From a virus, in the IMG/VR virus record IMGVR_UViG_3300009515_000025, positions 1 through 24,485 of that record: DNA of 24,485 bases. One strand, 5' to 3'. The stretch's first letter is position 1. Each line of letters begins with the position of its first letter. This document shows, in pieces, positions 1 through 6,618 of this stretch. The notes beneath the pieces are model-generated. The model was not told the origin of the DNA, made no database searches, and saw only the letters and a list, made by a program, of their open reading frames with translations. Both the position numbers and the translations under genes were made by a program.

Positions 1-294
1 GGCAAGATCGCGCCGGGCGATACGGCCGCGATCGAACAAACCCTGAAATCGTTCGACACCTTGTTGGTCGATCTTTCCGAGCCGGTCGTTGCAGGCGTGC
101 ACCAGGCGTTCGACGTGCTGAGCTTCGGGCTGAGCCGCGGACTGGTGACCGGCCAGTGGTCCTCGTGGTCCAAAGAGCGTAATTCCCCACTGCCATTGCC
201 TTTCGATGGTTCCACGCAACACAGCAAGCACGTGGTCCAACGTGGTCCAAAACACATTTACATGGTCCAACGTAACACACCACACCTTGATTAA
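1..294 (+). CDS. Open frame in GC-rich left-edge segment, 5' truncated, unknown
   Basis: The frame is open from base 1 to a TGA/TAA-type stop near 294, with no start visible because the window begins inside it. The first 180 bases are about 64% GC and read as a plausible protein (motifs such as FDTLLVDLSEP and GLSRGLVTGQW). After about base 180 the composition drops and the translation becomes Gln/His/Pro-rich repeat-derived sequence, so the 3' part is probably not genuine coding sequence. I do not recognise a family. It could be the tail of a host gene at a phage-host junction, a foreign insert, or an assembly chimera. Only the composition break and the open frame are seen directly. Confidence 0.3.
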   Translation, partial: GKIAPGDTAAIEQTLKSFDTLLVDLSEPVVAGVHQAFDVLSFGLSRGLVTGQWSSWSKERNSPLPLPFDGSTQHSKHVVQRGPKHIYMVQRNTPHLD

Positions 295-400
295 CTTAGT
301 GCAGTAACAGTACCGTACTACCAACACATCACAGCTAACGCAAGTAGCTGGACCAGGAACGTGGTCCAAAAAGGCTCAAAAAAGGCCAAATGGACCACGT
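156..400. repeat. Cluster of ACGTGGTCCA repeats, direct and inverted
   Basis: Copies in direct orientation lie at 156-162 (GTGGTCC), 164-173, 230-240, 241-250, 261-270 (CATGGTCCAA variant) and 359-369. Inverted copies lie at 349-355 (TGGACCA) and 391-400 (TGGACCACGT). The copies at 231, 241 and 261 start 10 and 20 bases apart, which is helical phasing. The 359-368 and 391-400 copies form a perfect 10-base inverted repeat around a 22-base A-rich loop. This resembles iterons, a protein-loading array or transposition-type end sites. The adjacent primase-helicase makes a replication origin a reasonable guess, but this is inference. Region 295-431 has no supportable gene. Confidence 0.75.
359..400. 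terminator. Long-stem hairpin downstream of the primase-helicase stop
   Basis: ACGTGGTCCA at 359-368 pairs perfectly with TGGACCACGT at 391-400. On the minus strand the loop contains TTTGGCC, a run of T, and GAGCC, and the hairpin lies about 30 bases past the primase-helicase stop at 432. It could end the leftward transcript. The stem lacks a T-tract immediately after it on the minus strand, so it may instead be one more pair of protein-binding repeats. Confidence 0.35.
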
Positions 401-431
401 TAATTCGGGGGGATTCTTGGGAGGGAAAGTA

Positions 432-3176
432 CTATTTTGTTGGTATTGGGAAAGGCAATATTTCGCCCTTTTCTTGGATAATTTGCAAACCTACCATACC
501 ACGTATTTTTCTGCCATTGCAGTTAATTCGACCAAATTCAAGACCACTTCTTCGACAAAATTGGCGCATTTTTTTACAGAAAGAATTGAAAGTAGTACGC
601 CTGTCATCAGTCTCCGCCTGAAATTTCTCGTATGCGTCACGACTAGAAAGAAAGTCTTTTTCATTGCCAGTGACAAACAAACAGTCATCAATCCACTCCG
701 AAACTACATCTTTACTATTATCAACCATATCTTGAACCAGTGCGTCACTTTCAGACGGCACACTAAAATAACCTTGAGCCTGGACCCTGCACCATGCAGC
801 AAGAGCACGGTTAAGGATGCCAGGGAGTTCCTTTCTTATCTTGCCATTGACACCAGAAATCATTTTTTCAGTATGTTTAGTGAGGTCGAGGTCAAAGGGA
901 ACAATCAGAAGCCTTCTTTTCATGCCTTTGGAGAGATCATTCAGGAAAGGCATTTCATTATAGGTCATAATCATTTTGGCCCTATTTCTAAGTTGAAAGC
1001 CTTTTTCAAATTTGTTTTCACACCAAATGGTACCTTCGCCAGTAACTTGCTTCAAAGGGCCGGTGTCTTTAAAACATTTGGGGCTTTCTTCTTCACTGAA
1101 GTTAGCAAGCTTGCCCTCAAGGCCAGCGGCTATAAAGTTATTTTTAGAAAGATTGCTAATGGCAATGGCGGAACAATTCTTTTCGCCTATCATTTCTTGG
1201 AAGGCATTGACCAATGTAGTTTTGCCATTAGCTCCTTCACCATACAGAATAAGAACTTTATTTATAGAATATGGGCCACCATAGATGCAGTAGCCAAGAT
1301 ACTCTTCCAGTACGGTTTGCAATTGTGGTCGATTGCAAGTGACGTTTTTAAGCAATTCATCCCAGGTTGGACATACAGCAAGTGGGTCATGGTTGTAAGG
1401 TAGTTTATAAGTAAATCCAAACGCTGAATTATGGGGCAGCAGCGTTTTTTTAGATACGTCCAGAACACCATTGGCGAGATTGATAAAACCTTCGTTGGTG
1501 TTCTGGAGAAATTCGGGGGGAACTAAATTTGAAATTGATACAGCTTTGGCAAATTCTTCTAGTTCAGAATCTTTATCTGATGCAGGTTTGTAGTATTTTT
1601 CTGCGAATGCTTTCACTCGCTCACGAGTGTAAGTTTGGTAGTATCCATCTTTGAAAACAAGGGTCCTTTTTAGGCCGTCAATGTTTACGAATTTGGATTT
1701 ATTGTCAAAGAATTTGCGTAGAAGCTTTACTTCTCGTTTCATTTTCTGCTTTTTGCCCTCGAATTTGAAGGAAGTGAATCCCAAATCTATATATTCTTGC
1801 CAATTAATGCCATTGGTAGGGATTTTTGCGCCCTTTTTTGGGTGGTTGCTGTGTTGCGTAGAGGAAATTCCAGAATTCAATTCCTTTTTTGGTGCTGGGT
1901 CTTGGATTTTTTGAGGTTTTTCGACGTTTTCAGTTTTGTCAATTTTCTCATTTACCTTAGGTTTGGGAGTTGAAACGGTTTCTATGAGGGGTTCTGAAAA
2001 ATTGGAGGTATTTCCGGGGTCTTTTTCTGGCACTGTATTTTGAGGGGAGGGGTTTTTTTTGGATTGTGTTTTGGGCGTTCCTATAGTGTCTCCTGAATCC
2101 AGAAACTCGTCAACATTAAAATCGCCGATATCTTCAATTGCAGTGCTACAGTCCCATGGTGCGAGTGATATGGGGGTTCGAACCTTGCCTTTCCATTTGC
2201 AATTCCCGCACTGGCCGCCGTTCATTTGTATATCGGCGCAGGTTCGGGGGGCGTTGGTGGCAGTGTGTGCTTGCTCTAACTTTTGGTCTGTTTCCTGGGT
2301 CGTATATCCGGGGTGTTTTTTGGATATTTGGTGGGAGTATTTTTCGCGTTCGGGGGAGGGGAAGAAGGCGGTAACTTGGAGGGCAGCATACCACAATGGT
2401 TCGCTTGTTTCCCTGCCGCCTGAGAGTGCTTGCTGGTGCAGCTCTTGGCATTCTCTCATGACGTACTCTGGGTGCACTTTCTTCTCTACTAAATTTTCAG
2501 CGGTACTCTTGGGTTCTACAACTGGGACAATGAATTTGGTCCACGACCAGTCTACGACGGCATCTGAGCCATGTATCACGGTGCATTGTTTGGGTACAAC
2601 ATCGTCTGCCATTGGTGTCTTCATGGGCTTGCGATTGGCGGTGGCCGGCATTCGCAGCAATTTGCTTTGAGTCCAGCCGGAGAAATCTGCATTTCCCGCG
2701 ATGGCAGTTTCTTGGAAGCGTTTGTTTATGCGGTCGCAGAGTTCTTTGTAGTATGTGCGGTAGGTTTTTATATCGTGTGCGGAGTAGGTATCTACTTGCA
2801 GGATTAGGTGGAGGCCGTTGCCGGTGAAAATTTGTGTTATGTATTCAGGGTCTATATCTATAACATCAGACACCGCAACGACAATCATGCGTATTTCTGC
2901 TGCCATTGCCACAGCATCTTGGTGCAGGGTAATGGCATCTATGTCTATGGGTATAATGTCTGCTGTTTTATAATCGCGCTGGTGTGGTTGGCAGTGCCCC
3001 ATGGTGTAGAAGAGGTTGTAGTCTTCGTTGGGGTACTTGGCGGTAAATTTCTTGAGTATTAGATCGCTTCGTTTGGCAATGGCACTGTACTGTTTGATGG
3101 GTAGATCGTAGTAGACGTGCTTTAGTGTTACCACGCCATTTTTTGTAGTAGGCCTTAGGCCGTAAATTTGGTACAT
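432..3176 (-). CDS. PrimPol-type primase fused to SF3/D5-type helicase
   Basis: This 914-residue replication protein should make primers and unwind the phage DNA. The N-terminal primase-polymerase domain (about 50-210) shows the metal-binding IDID motif (D78, D80), GNGLH with H123, and LRMPATANRKP (174-184). C313, C323, C326 and C343 may bind zinc. A Pro/Lys/Ser-rich linker spans about 355-455. A D5_N-like stretch (563-610) precedes the SF3 AAA+ core: Walker A GEGANGKTT (646-654), acidic Walker B in FSEEE, sensor MTYNEMP with N740, and arginine-finger KRR (753-755). A C-terminal winged-helix-like tail ends it. The start at 3176 is chosen because AAGGAG lies five bases upstream; the frame stays open to 3380, but that part overlaps the promoter region. 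It is the only leftward gene in the left half. Confidence 0.9.
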   Translation of the reverse strand: MYQIYGLRPTTKNGVVTLKHVYYDLPIKQYSAIAKRSDLILKKFTAKYPNEDYNLFYTMGHCQPHQRDYKTADIIPIDIDAITLHQDAVAMAAEIRMIVVAVSDVIDIDPEYITQIFTGNGLHLILQVDTYSAHDIKTYRTYYKELCDRINKRFQETAIAGNADFSGWTQSKLLRMPATANRKPMKTPMADDVVPKQCTVIHGSDAVVDWSWTKFIVPVVEPKSTAENLVEKKVHPEYVMRECQELHQQALSGGRETSEPLWYAALQVTAFFPSPEREKYSHQISKKHPGYTTQETDQKLEQAHTATNAPRTCADIQMNGGQCGNCKWKGKVRTPISLAPWDCSTAIEDIGDFNVDEFLDSGDTIGTPKTQSKKNPSPQNTVPEKDPGNTSNFSEPLIETVSTPKPKVNEKIDKTENVEKPQKIQDPAPKKELNSGISSTQHSNHPKKGAKIPTNGINWQEYIDLGFTSFKFEGKKQKMKREVKLLRKFFDNKSKFVNIDGLKRTLVFKDGYYQTYTRERVKAFAEKYYKPASDKDSELEEFAKAVSISNLVPPEFLQNTNEGFINLANGVLDVSKKTLLPHNSAFGFTYKLPYNHDPLAVCPTWDELLKNVTCNRPQLQTVLEEYLGYCIYGGPYSINKVLILYGEGANGKTTLVNAFQEMIGEKNCSAIAISNLSKNNFIAAGLEGKLANFSEEESPKCFKDTGPLKQVTGEGTIWCENKFEKGFQLRNRAKMIMTYNEMPFLNDLSKGMKRRLLIVPFDLDLTKHTEKMISGVNGKIRKELPGILNRALAAWCRVQAQGYFSVPSESDALVQDMVDNSKDVVSEWIDDCLFVTGNEKDFLSSRDAYEKFQAETDDRRTTFNSFCKKMRQFCRRSGLEFGRINCNGRKIRGMVGLQIIQEKGEILPFPIPTK

Positions 3177-3202
3177 TGTAACTCCTTGTAAGTTTAGAAA
3201 GT

Positions 3203-3214
3203 GTACCACGGTAC
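3203..3214. promoter_or_regulatory. Palindromic GTACC-AC-GGTAC operator candidate
   Basis: The arms GTACC and GGTAC are perfect inverted repeats separated by two bases, and they overlap the candidate -10 box of the primase-helicase promoter. The same half-site recurs at 3324-3339 and 6598-6627 in control regions. A dimeric regulator binding here would block or recruit polymerase; the protein is unknown. Confidence 0.5.
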
Positions 3215-3236
3215 TTGCCATTTGCGAGGCCGTCAA
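3208..3236 (-). promoter_or_regulatory. Candidate leftward promoter for primase-helicase
   Basis: On the minus strand TTGACG (3236-3231) is followed after exactly 17 bases by TACCGT (3213-3208), which keeps the T, A and final T of a sigma70 -10 box. Transcription would begin near 3201, about 25 bases before the start codon. The -10 lies inside the near-palindrome GTACCACGGTAC at 3203-3214, a likely regulator-binding site. Confidence 0.5.
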
Positions 3237-3312
3237 GTAGAGTGGCGACGTGATTCCTTTTGTATGTATTGAAGGCCCTAGGAAAGATGGTACCTTTTCT
3301 GGGGCTTTTTGT

Positions 3313-3341
3313 TTGACTCTCCAGGTACCGCGCGGTACCCT
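3313..3341 (+). promoter_or_regulatory. Candidate rightward early promoter
   Basis: TTGACT (3313-3318), a 17-base spacer and TACCCT (3336-3341) mirror the arrangement of the leftward promoter. The transcript would start near 3348 with a leader of about 13 bases before the ATG at 3361. The palindrome at 3324-3339 covers the spacer and part of the -10. The -10 match is weak (three of six), which fits a promoter needing an activator or controlled by a repressor. Confidence 0.45.
3324..3339. promoter_or_regulatory. Perfect 16-base palindrome GGTACCGCGCGGTACC
   Basis: The sequence equals its own reverse complement over 16 bases and sits in the divergent control region, overlapping the candidate rightward promoter. 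Another GGTACC lies at 3289-3294. It looks like an operator for a dimeric DNA-binding protein. The ribbon-helix-helix-like protein at 8957-9214 is one candidate, by inference only. Confidence 0.55.
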
Positions 3342-3360
3342 CCTACTTCGGGGGCACAGA

Positions 3361-3666
3361 ATGACAAAAGACATTACCAATATAATTATTCCAAAAGCTG
3401 ATTTAATAAAAGTTTTACAAGAAGCTTACCTTGCAGGTATGCATCACTACTATAAAAATGTTTCCACAGTTTTAGATAAATCTTTCCAAAATTATTTAGC
3501 TGCCGACATGCCTCAAAAATATGCAGAGGGTGTGATGGAGGGGGCGATAGATAAAGGTCTAGAGTATATCCAGAAAAAAAAAGATTTAGAGGATAAGTTA
3601 AGGCAGCAGGAAAAAGAGAAGCAGATTAAAAAATCTGGATTCCAGATTATAAAGGACGAAGAATGA
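3361..3666 (+). CDS. Small early protein of unknown function
   Basis: This 101-residue protein is the first gene of the rightward block. The N-terminal half is mixed helical with an aromatic patch (MHHYYKNV). The C-terminal third (about 66-95) is strongly charged and helical, Lys/Glu/Gln-rich, probably a short coiled coil. I chose ATG 3361 over the longer frame from 3250 because the upstream part crosses the promoter and palindrome; the ribosome binding site is weak (a G-run at 3350-3354). It overlaps the next gene by ATGA, suggesting translational coupling. No family is recognised. Confidence 0.7.
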   Translation: MTKDITNIIIPKADLIKVLQEAYLAGMHHYYKNVSTVLDKSFQNYLAADMPQKYAEGVMEGAIDKGLEYIQKKKDLEDKLRQQEKEKQIKKSGFQIIKDEE

Positions 3667-3998
3667 AAGAACTACAAGCTAAACAAGAATTTTTTAATAT
3701 AATTAGGGAGTGCGAAGACAGGGGCACTAAGATGCAATTGCAGACTTGGTGGAAAAACTGGGTACAGCTTTTGGGGGCGTCTTATTTGGTTGATAGAGAA
3801 CACGAGGAACGTATTAAAGAAAAAGATGATTGGGACGATTACATGCTCTACATGAAAAGAAATGCAGGCAACAATTTAATTGAACCACTTATAAAAGATG
3901 TGATCGAGTTTAAAGAGTCTATGACTACAAATAGTTTTCAAAGAAACTGGCGTGGTGAGATATTAGTTATTGGGGATAAGAGAAAAGGGCAATTATGA
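3663..3998 (+). CDS. Small early protein of unknown function
   Basis: This 111-residue acidic-basic protein is rich in Trp (motifs QTWWKNWVQLLG and KDDWDDYM). No signal peptide, membrane segment or known motif is visible. It starts inside the stop of the preceding gene (ATGA) and its own stop overlaps the start of the next, so four consecutive early genes are translationally coupled. Function cannot be assigned; early position suggests a host-interaction role. Confidence 0.7.
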   Translation: MKELQAKQEFFNIIRECEDRGTKMQLQTWWKNWVQLLGASYLVDREHEERIKEKDDWDDYMLYMKRNAGNNLIEPLIKDVIEFKESMTTNSFQRNWRGEILVIGDKRKGQL

Positions 3999-4072
3999 AA
4001 TACATATTAATTTTATTGCTAGTGTCGTGCACTGGGCTTTCTTGTAGGTGGAAAAATGAAATGGAAAGGTAA
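3995..4072 (+). CDS. Tiny predicted lipoprotein (25 aa)
   Basis: ATG at 3995 overlaps the previous stop. The product begins MKYILILLLVSC, a positively charged start, hydrophobic core and lipobox LVSC with the lipidated Cys at position 12. The mature peptide would be only 14 residues with a second Cys. Its size is in the range of small Rz1-type phage lipoproteins, but the position in the early block and the order do not match a lysis cassette. A superinfection or envelope role is possible; this is inference. Confidence 0.5.
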   Translation: MKYILILLLVSCTGLSCRWKNEMER

Positions 4073-4211
4073 GTTCGAATTTAAAGGAAATAGGCGCGTT
4101 TTTAAAAAAGGCATACGAGAGTACTTAATAGAGTCTGTTGCCATTATTTTTGTAATTGCTTTGATTATTGGGCTTTTCTTTTTAAATAGCTATCGTTGGG
4201 GGTGCTCGTGA
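4056..4211 (+). CDS. Small single-pass membrane protein (51 aa)
   Basis: ATG at 4056 lies inside the lipoprotein gene (17-base overlap, different frame). The start region AGGTGGAAAAATG offers a usable ribosome binding site. The N-terminus is strongly basic (Lys/Arg-rich, 1-21). A hydrophobic helix at about 27-43 (AIIFVIALIIGLFFL) should span the membrane with the basic end in the cytoplasm. The stop at 4209-4211 overlaps the next start. Function unknown. Confidence 0.55.
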   Translation: MKWKGKFEFKGNRRVFKKGIREYLIESVAIIFVIALIIGLFFLNSYRWGCS

Positions 4212-4615
4212 CAACTGAATTAAAACCTTGTCCGTTTTGTGGGGGGGATGAATATTTGCGACCAATAGAAGGGCTAATTGAAAGTCGAAAATACGTTTGC
4301 TGCCCTTGTGGCGCTTACGGTCCGTTTGGCGATTGTGACATTGGAGCAATTGAGGCGTGGAACAAGCGGCATTGTATACCTTGCGATAACATTAAAAAAA
4401 CAATTATTGATACATTTAAAGAGCAAAAGAAAGAATTAAAGACAAAGAATAAATATATAGTTTTTGAGCAACAATTAGCTTCATTAAGTGAAAAAAGTCT
4501 AGCTAGACCTACCGGACCACTAGAAGAAAACTTAGCTAAACTTTGGTTCGAAATGGGAGTGCAGGCTAAAACAAAGAATTATGAATATAAAGAGGCGGCC
4601 AGTGATGAAAATTAA
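4208..4615 (+). CDS. Lar-like (restriction alleviation family) zinc-ribbon protein with C-terminal extension
   Basis: The N-terminal 55 residues match the Lar pattern: LKPCPFCGG (C8, C11), a second cysteine group C31, C32 and C34, then AIEAWNKR (47-54). Lar in Rac prophage modulates type I restriction-modification, and many phages carry small relatives, so protection from host restriction is the family-based guess. Further cysteines (C56, C59) follow. The remaining 75 residues are helical and Lys-rich, not part of the usual Lar core. The GTG at 4208 is chosen over TTG 4196 because it follows the G-run and overlaps the upstream stop. Confidence 0.65.
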   Translation: MTTELKPCPFCGGDEYLRPIEGLIESRKYVCCPCGAYGPFGDCDIGAIEAWNKRHCIPCDNIKKTIIDTFKEQKKELKTKNKYIVFEQQLASLSEKSLARPTGPLEENLAKLWFEMGVQAKTKNYEYKEAASDEN

Positions 4616-4808
4616 AGACATCCCAAACGAAATTGCAAATTTAGAGTTAGAAACTGTTACAAGTACCCTTGACAGTCTTTTAGGATCACTCCTCATAGGT
4701 CTAGCTCTAAGTTGTATTGTTGGCGCTGGCATTTTTTATTGGTTCTGGAAAAAAGAAGATCGAAAATTTGAAAAGTATTGGAATAGAGACGGACAGGGAC
4801 ACCGATGA
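4605..4808 (+). CDS. Small membrane protein (67 aa)
   Basis: ATG 4605 follows the AAGAGGCGG site and overlaps the end of the Lar-like gene. A hydrophobic segment (about 27-49, LLGSLLIGLALSCIVGAGIF) is followed by WFWKKEDRK, consistent with one membrane helix and a charged C-terminal tail on the cytoplasmic side. The amphipathic N-terminal 25 residues would be outside. The stop overlaps the next start (ATGA). It is not a recognisable holin because there is only one span and no lysin beside it; an early envelope-targeted role is possible. Confidence 0.6.
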   Translation: MKIKDIPNEIANLELETVTSTLDSLLGSLLIGLALSCIVGAGIFYWFWKKEDRKFEKYWNRDGQGHR

Positions 4809-4927
4809 GTAAGCAAGTGAGAAAATTTTTAAAGCGTACACTCTCAAGCTTGTATGCGAGTGCCGTGGCCAGGGGTGCACCTACTGATTGCCACGGCCCC
4901 GTCTCTTTTTATAAAGGAAAAATATGA
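4805..4927 (+). CDS. Possible 40-residue ORF bridging two genes
   Basis: The frame from ATG 4805 to TGA 4927 has ATGA overlaps at both ends, matching the coupled style of this block. The N-terminus is basic (MSKQVRKFLKRTL). However, its second half lies on a strong inverted repeat (4862-4897), so the DNA may be serving as a hairpin rather than as code. No family is recognised. Coding status is uncertain. Confidence 0.4.
   Translation: MSKQVRKFLKRTLSSLYASAVARGAPTDCHGPVSFYKGKI
4862..4910 (+). terminator. Candidate hairpin terminator
   Basis: GCCGTGGC (4862-4869) pairs perfectly with GCCACGGC (4890-4897) across a 20-base loop, followed by CCCGTCTCTTTTT. The T-run starts nine bases after the stem, so efficiency may be modest. 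It would split the membrane-protein genes from the helicase unit, or act as an mRNA processing or stability element. Confidence 0.45.
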
Positions 4928-5172
4928 ATTTCAAAGAATGGTACGACAATAAAAAGTACAAATACAAACGTTATGGTGACAAAATGGACGGGGATGGCAG
5001 CGAAGTTTTTCTCACTGGCACTGATATGTTAGCGGCTTATGAAGCTGGGTACAGGCAAGCTATGTATGACCAGCAAAGGAAGAAGTACAAGGATAAGGCA
5101 CAGGCAGAGCAAGAAGAAAGAACAGCGTTGTATGGAAGTGCATCTGACGAGGATAAGTTAAGTGACTTTTAA
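4924..5172 (+). CDS. Small hydrophilic protein of unknown function
   Basis: This 82-residue protein is very rich in Lys, Tyr, Asp and Glu. It begins MNFKEWYDNKKYKYK, has a central LTGTDMLAAYEAGYRQAM segment and an acidic end (ASDEDKLSDF). The central part recalls short phage proteins with an AAYEAG(Y/W) motif of unknown role; that is memory of a pattern, not a verified match. The RBS is AAAGGAA before ATG 4924. It overlaps the helicase start by 11 bases. Confidence 0.65.
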   Translation: MNFKEWYDNKKYKYKRYGDKMDGDGSEVFLTGTDMLAAYEAGYRQAMYDQQRKKYKDKAQAEQEERTALYGSASDEDKLSDF

Positions 5173-6598
5173 AGAACCAAGACTGTGGCTGCACCAAGCG
5201 AAAGCGTTGGAAATGGCGACGAGAAAAGATGTAACTGAATTTGCATTTTTATTTGAGATGGGCACTGGCAAGACGCTTACTACTATCAAAGTTATGCGGT
5301 ATCTTTATAATAAAGACAGAACTATGTTGCCCACATTGATTGTAGGGCCGGTAATTATATTGGAGAACTGGAAAAATGAAATCCTCAAATTCTCGAAAAT
5401 CAAAGAAGAAAGAATCTGTGTGCTCCAAGGACCTGTTAAAAAACGTATTGAAAAGTTTTGGAAGTACCAGAAGAAGTTTTTGGGAAAATTTATCTGCATT
5501 ACAAATTACGAGGGACTTTCTAGCAGTAATGAATTCTTCGAACTACTACGGGATTGGACGCCATCAATCTTGGTCATCGACGAGTCTCAGCGGATTAAAT
5601 CCCATAACTCCAAAAGAACAAAGCTTATTACAGATATTGCAGACCGAGCAACCTACCGTTATTTGCTCACCGGCACAGCTATCCTCAATTCTGCGCTTGA
5701 TATCTACGCCCAATACAGGGCGCTAGACGGTGGTAGGACTTTTGGGCACAATTTCTATTCCTTTCGTGCCAAATATTTCTATGACAAAAACTCGGGGATG
5801 CCGTCCCATAAGCACTTTCCAGACTGGAAGATTAGGGATGGGGCCAATGAGGAGCTCAATAAAAAGATTTATACAAAGGCAATGAGGGCAGTGAAGAGTG
5901 AGTGCCTGGATCTCCCGCCTTTGGTTAAGACTCGGATACCTGTGGAAATGTCGCCCAAGCAGGCACGTCTATATAAAGAAATGGAAAAGCATTTTATAGC
6001 CTACCTGGATGAGAACACAAGTACCACTGCCGACCTGGCACTGACTAAAACTTTGCGAATGCTCCAAATTGTAACTGGCTATGCCAAGGATGAGAACGAA
6101 GTAGAGCATAGTTTTGATACCCCTAGGAAAGCTGCGCTTAAGGAACTATTGGCAGATATTACACCAAACCACAAAGTAATTGTGTGGGCGTGTTTCAAGG
6201 AAAACTATAAGCAGGTAAAGGAAGTGTGCAATGGACTCGCTATCGACTATGTGGAGGCTCACGGATCAATTACTAACAAAAATAAGTATGCTAATGTCGA
6301 TAAATTTAATAATGATCCTGACTGCCGCCTATTTTTGGGGCATCCAGCGTCCTTGGGAATCGGTATTAATCTCGTTGCTAGCTCAGTTTGTATTTATTTT
6401 AGTCGTGGCTACTCTTCGGAGCAAAATCAACAAAGTGAGGCACGAAATTATAGAGGCGGGTCTGAAATACACGATAAAGTCACAAGAATAGATTTGTACA
6501 CACCAGGTACTATAGATGAGGTCATCCTCCACGCCCTAGATAAAAAACTTGCAAATGCAGAAGAAATTCTAAAAATGATAAAAAAGTCCTTGACGTAG
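5162..6598 (+). CDS. SNF2-like superfamily 2 helicase/ATPase
   Basis: This 478-residue ATPase has the ordered SF2/SNF2 motifs: Q-like region LWLHQAKALEMA (8-19), Walker A EMGTGKT (32-38), motif Ia around ENWKNEI (68-74), DESQ (140-143) as the Walker B DExx box, and LTGT (169-172). The second lobe has GHPASLGIGINL (393-404) and motif VI QNQQSEARNYRGG (421-433). Phage proteins of this class are thought to remodel branched DNA or remove bound proteins in replication and recombination. It uses GTG as start with GAGG upstream. Length is near that of minimal phage SNF2 proteins, with no extra nuclease domain. Confidence 0.9.
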   Translation: MTFKEPRLWLHQAKALEMATRKDVTEFAFLFEMGTGKTLTTIKVMRYLYNKDRTMLPTLIVGPVIILENWKNEILKFSKIKEERICVLQGPVKKRIEKFWKYQKKFLGKFICITNYEGLSSSNEFFELLRDWTPSILVIDESQRIKSHNSKRTKLITDIADRATYRYLLTGTAILNSALDIYAQYRALDGGRTFGHNFYSFRAKYFYDKNSGMPSHKHFPDWKIRDGANEELNKKIYTKAMRAVKSECLDLPPLVKTRIPVEMSPKQARLYKEMEKHFIAYLDENTSTTADLALTKTLRMLQIVTGYAKDENEVEHSFDTPRKAALKELLADITPNHKVIVWACFKENYKQVKEVCNGLAIDYVEAHGSITNKNKYANVDKFNNDPDCRLFLGHPASLGIGINLVASSVCIYFSRGYSSEQNQQSEARNYRGGSEIHDKVTRIDLYTPGTIDEVILHALDKKLANAEEILKMIKKSLT

Positions 6599-6618
6599 GT
6601 ACCGTACCATGATTTAAG
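6590..6618 (+). promoter_or_regulatory. Candidate promoter for the mini-gene block
   Basis: TTGACG (6590-6595), 17 bases, then TTTAAG (6613-6618, four of six -10 matches). It starts within the last codons of the helicase gene and reads toward ATG 6649. The paired GTACCGTACC elements lie in the spacer and directly after the -10, so regulation by the same factor as the divergent region is likely. Confidence 0.45.

Noticed and set aside
156-400. Possible CRISPR array
   Set aside because: Repeats are about 10 bases, occur in both orientations and at irregular spacing with no uniform spacers.
390-1403. Rightward 337-residue frame opposite the primase-helicase
   Set aside because: It mirrors the convincing primase-helicase coding sequence, has no clear ribosome site and no recognisable domain.
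2175-2184. GGTTCGAACC, resembling a tRNA T-arm
   Set aside because: It is just a short palindrome inside the primase-helicase gene; no acceptor, D or anticodon arms around it.
2059-2670. Rightward 203-residue frame opposite the primase linker and zinc region
   Set aside because: Trp/Cys/Ser-rich shadow of the minus-strand gene; no start site or protein-like pattern.
3177-3380. N-terminal extension of the primase-helicase frame to 3380
   Set aside because: It would cover the divergent promoters and palindromes, and the internal ATG at 3176 has an AAGGAG site at ideal spacing.
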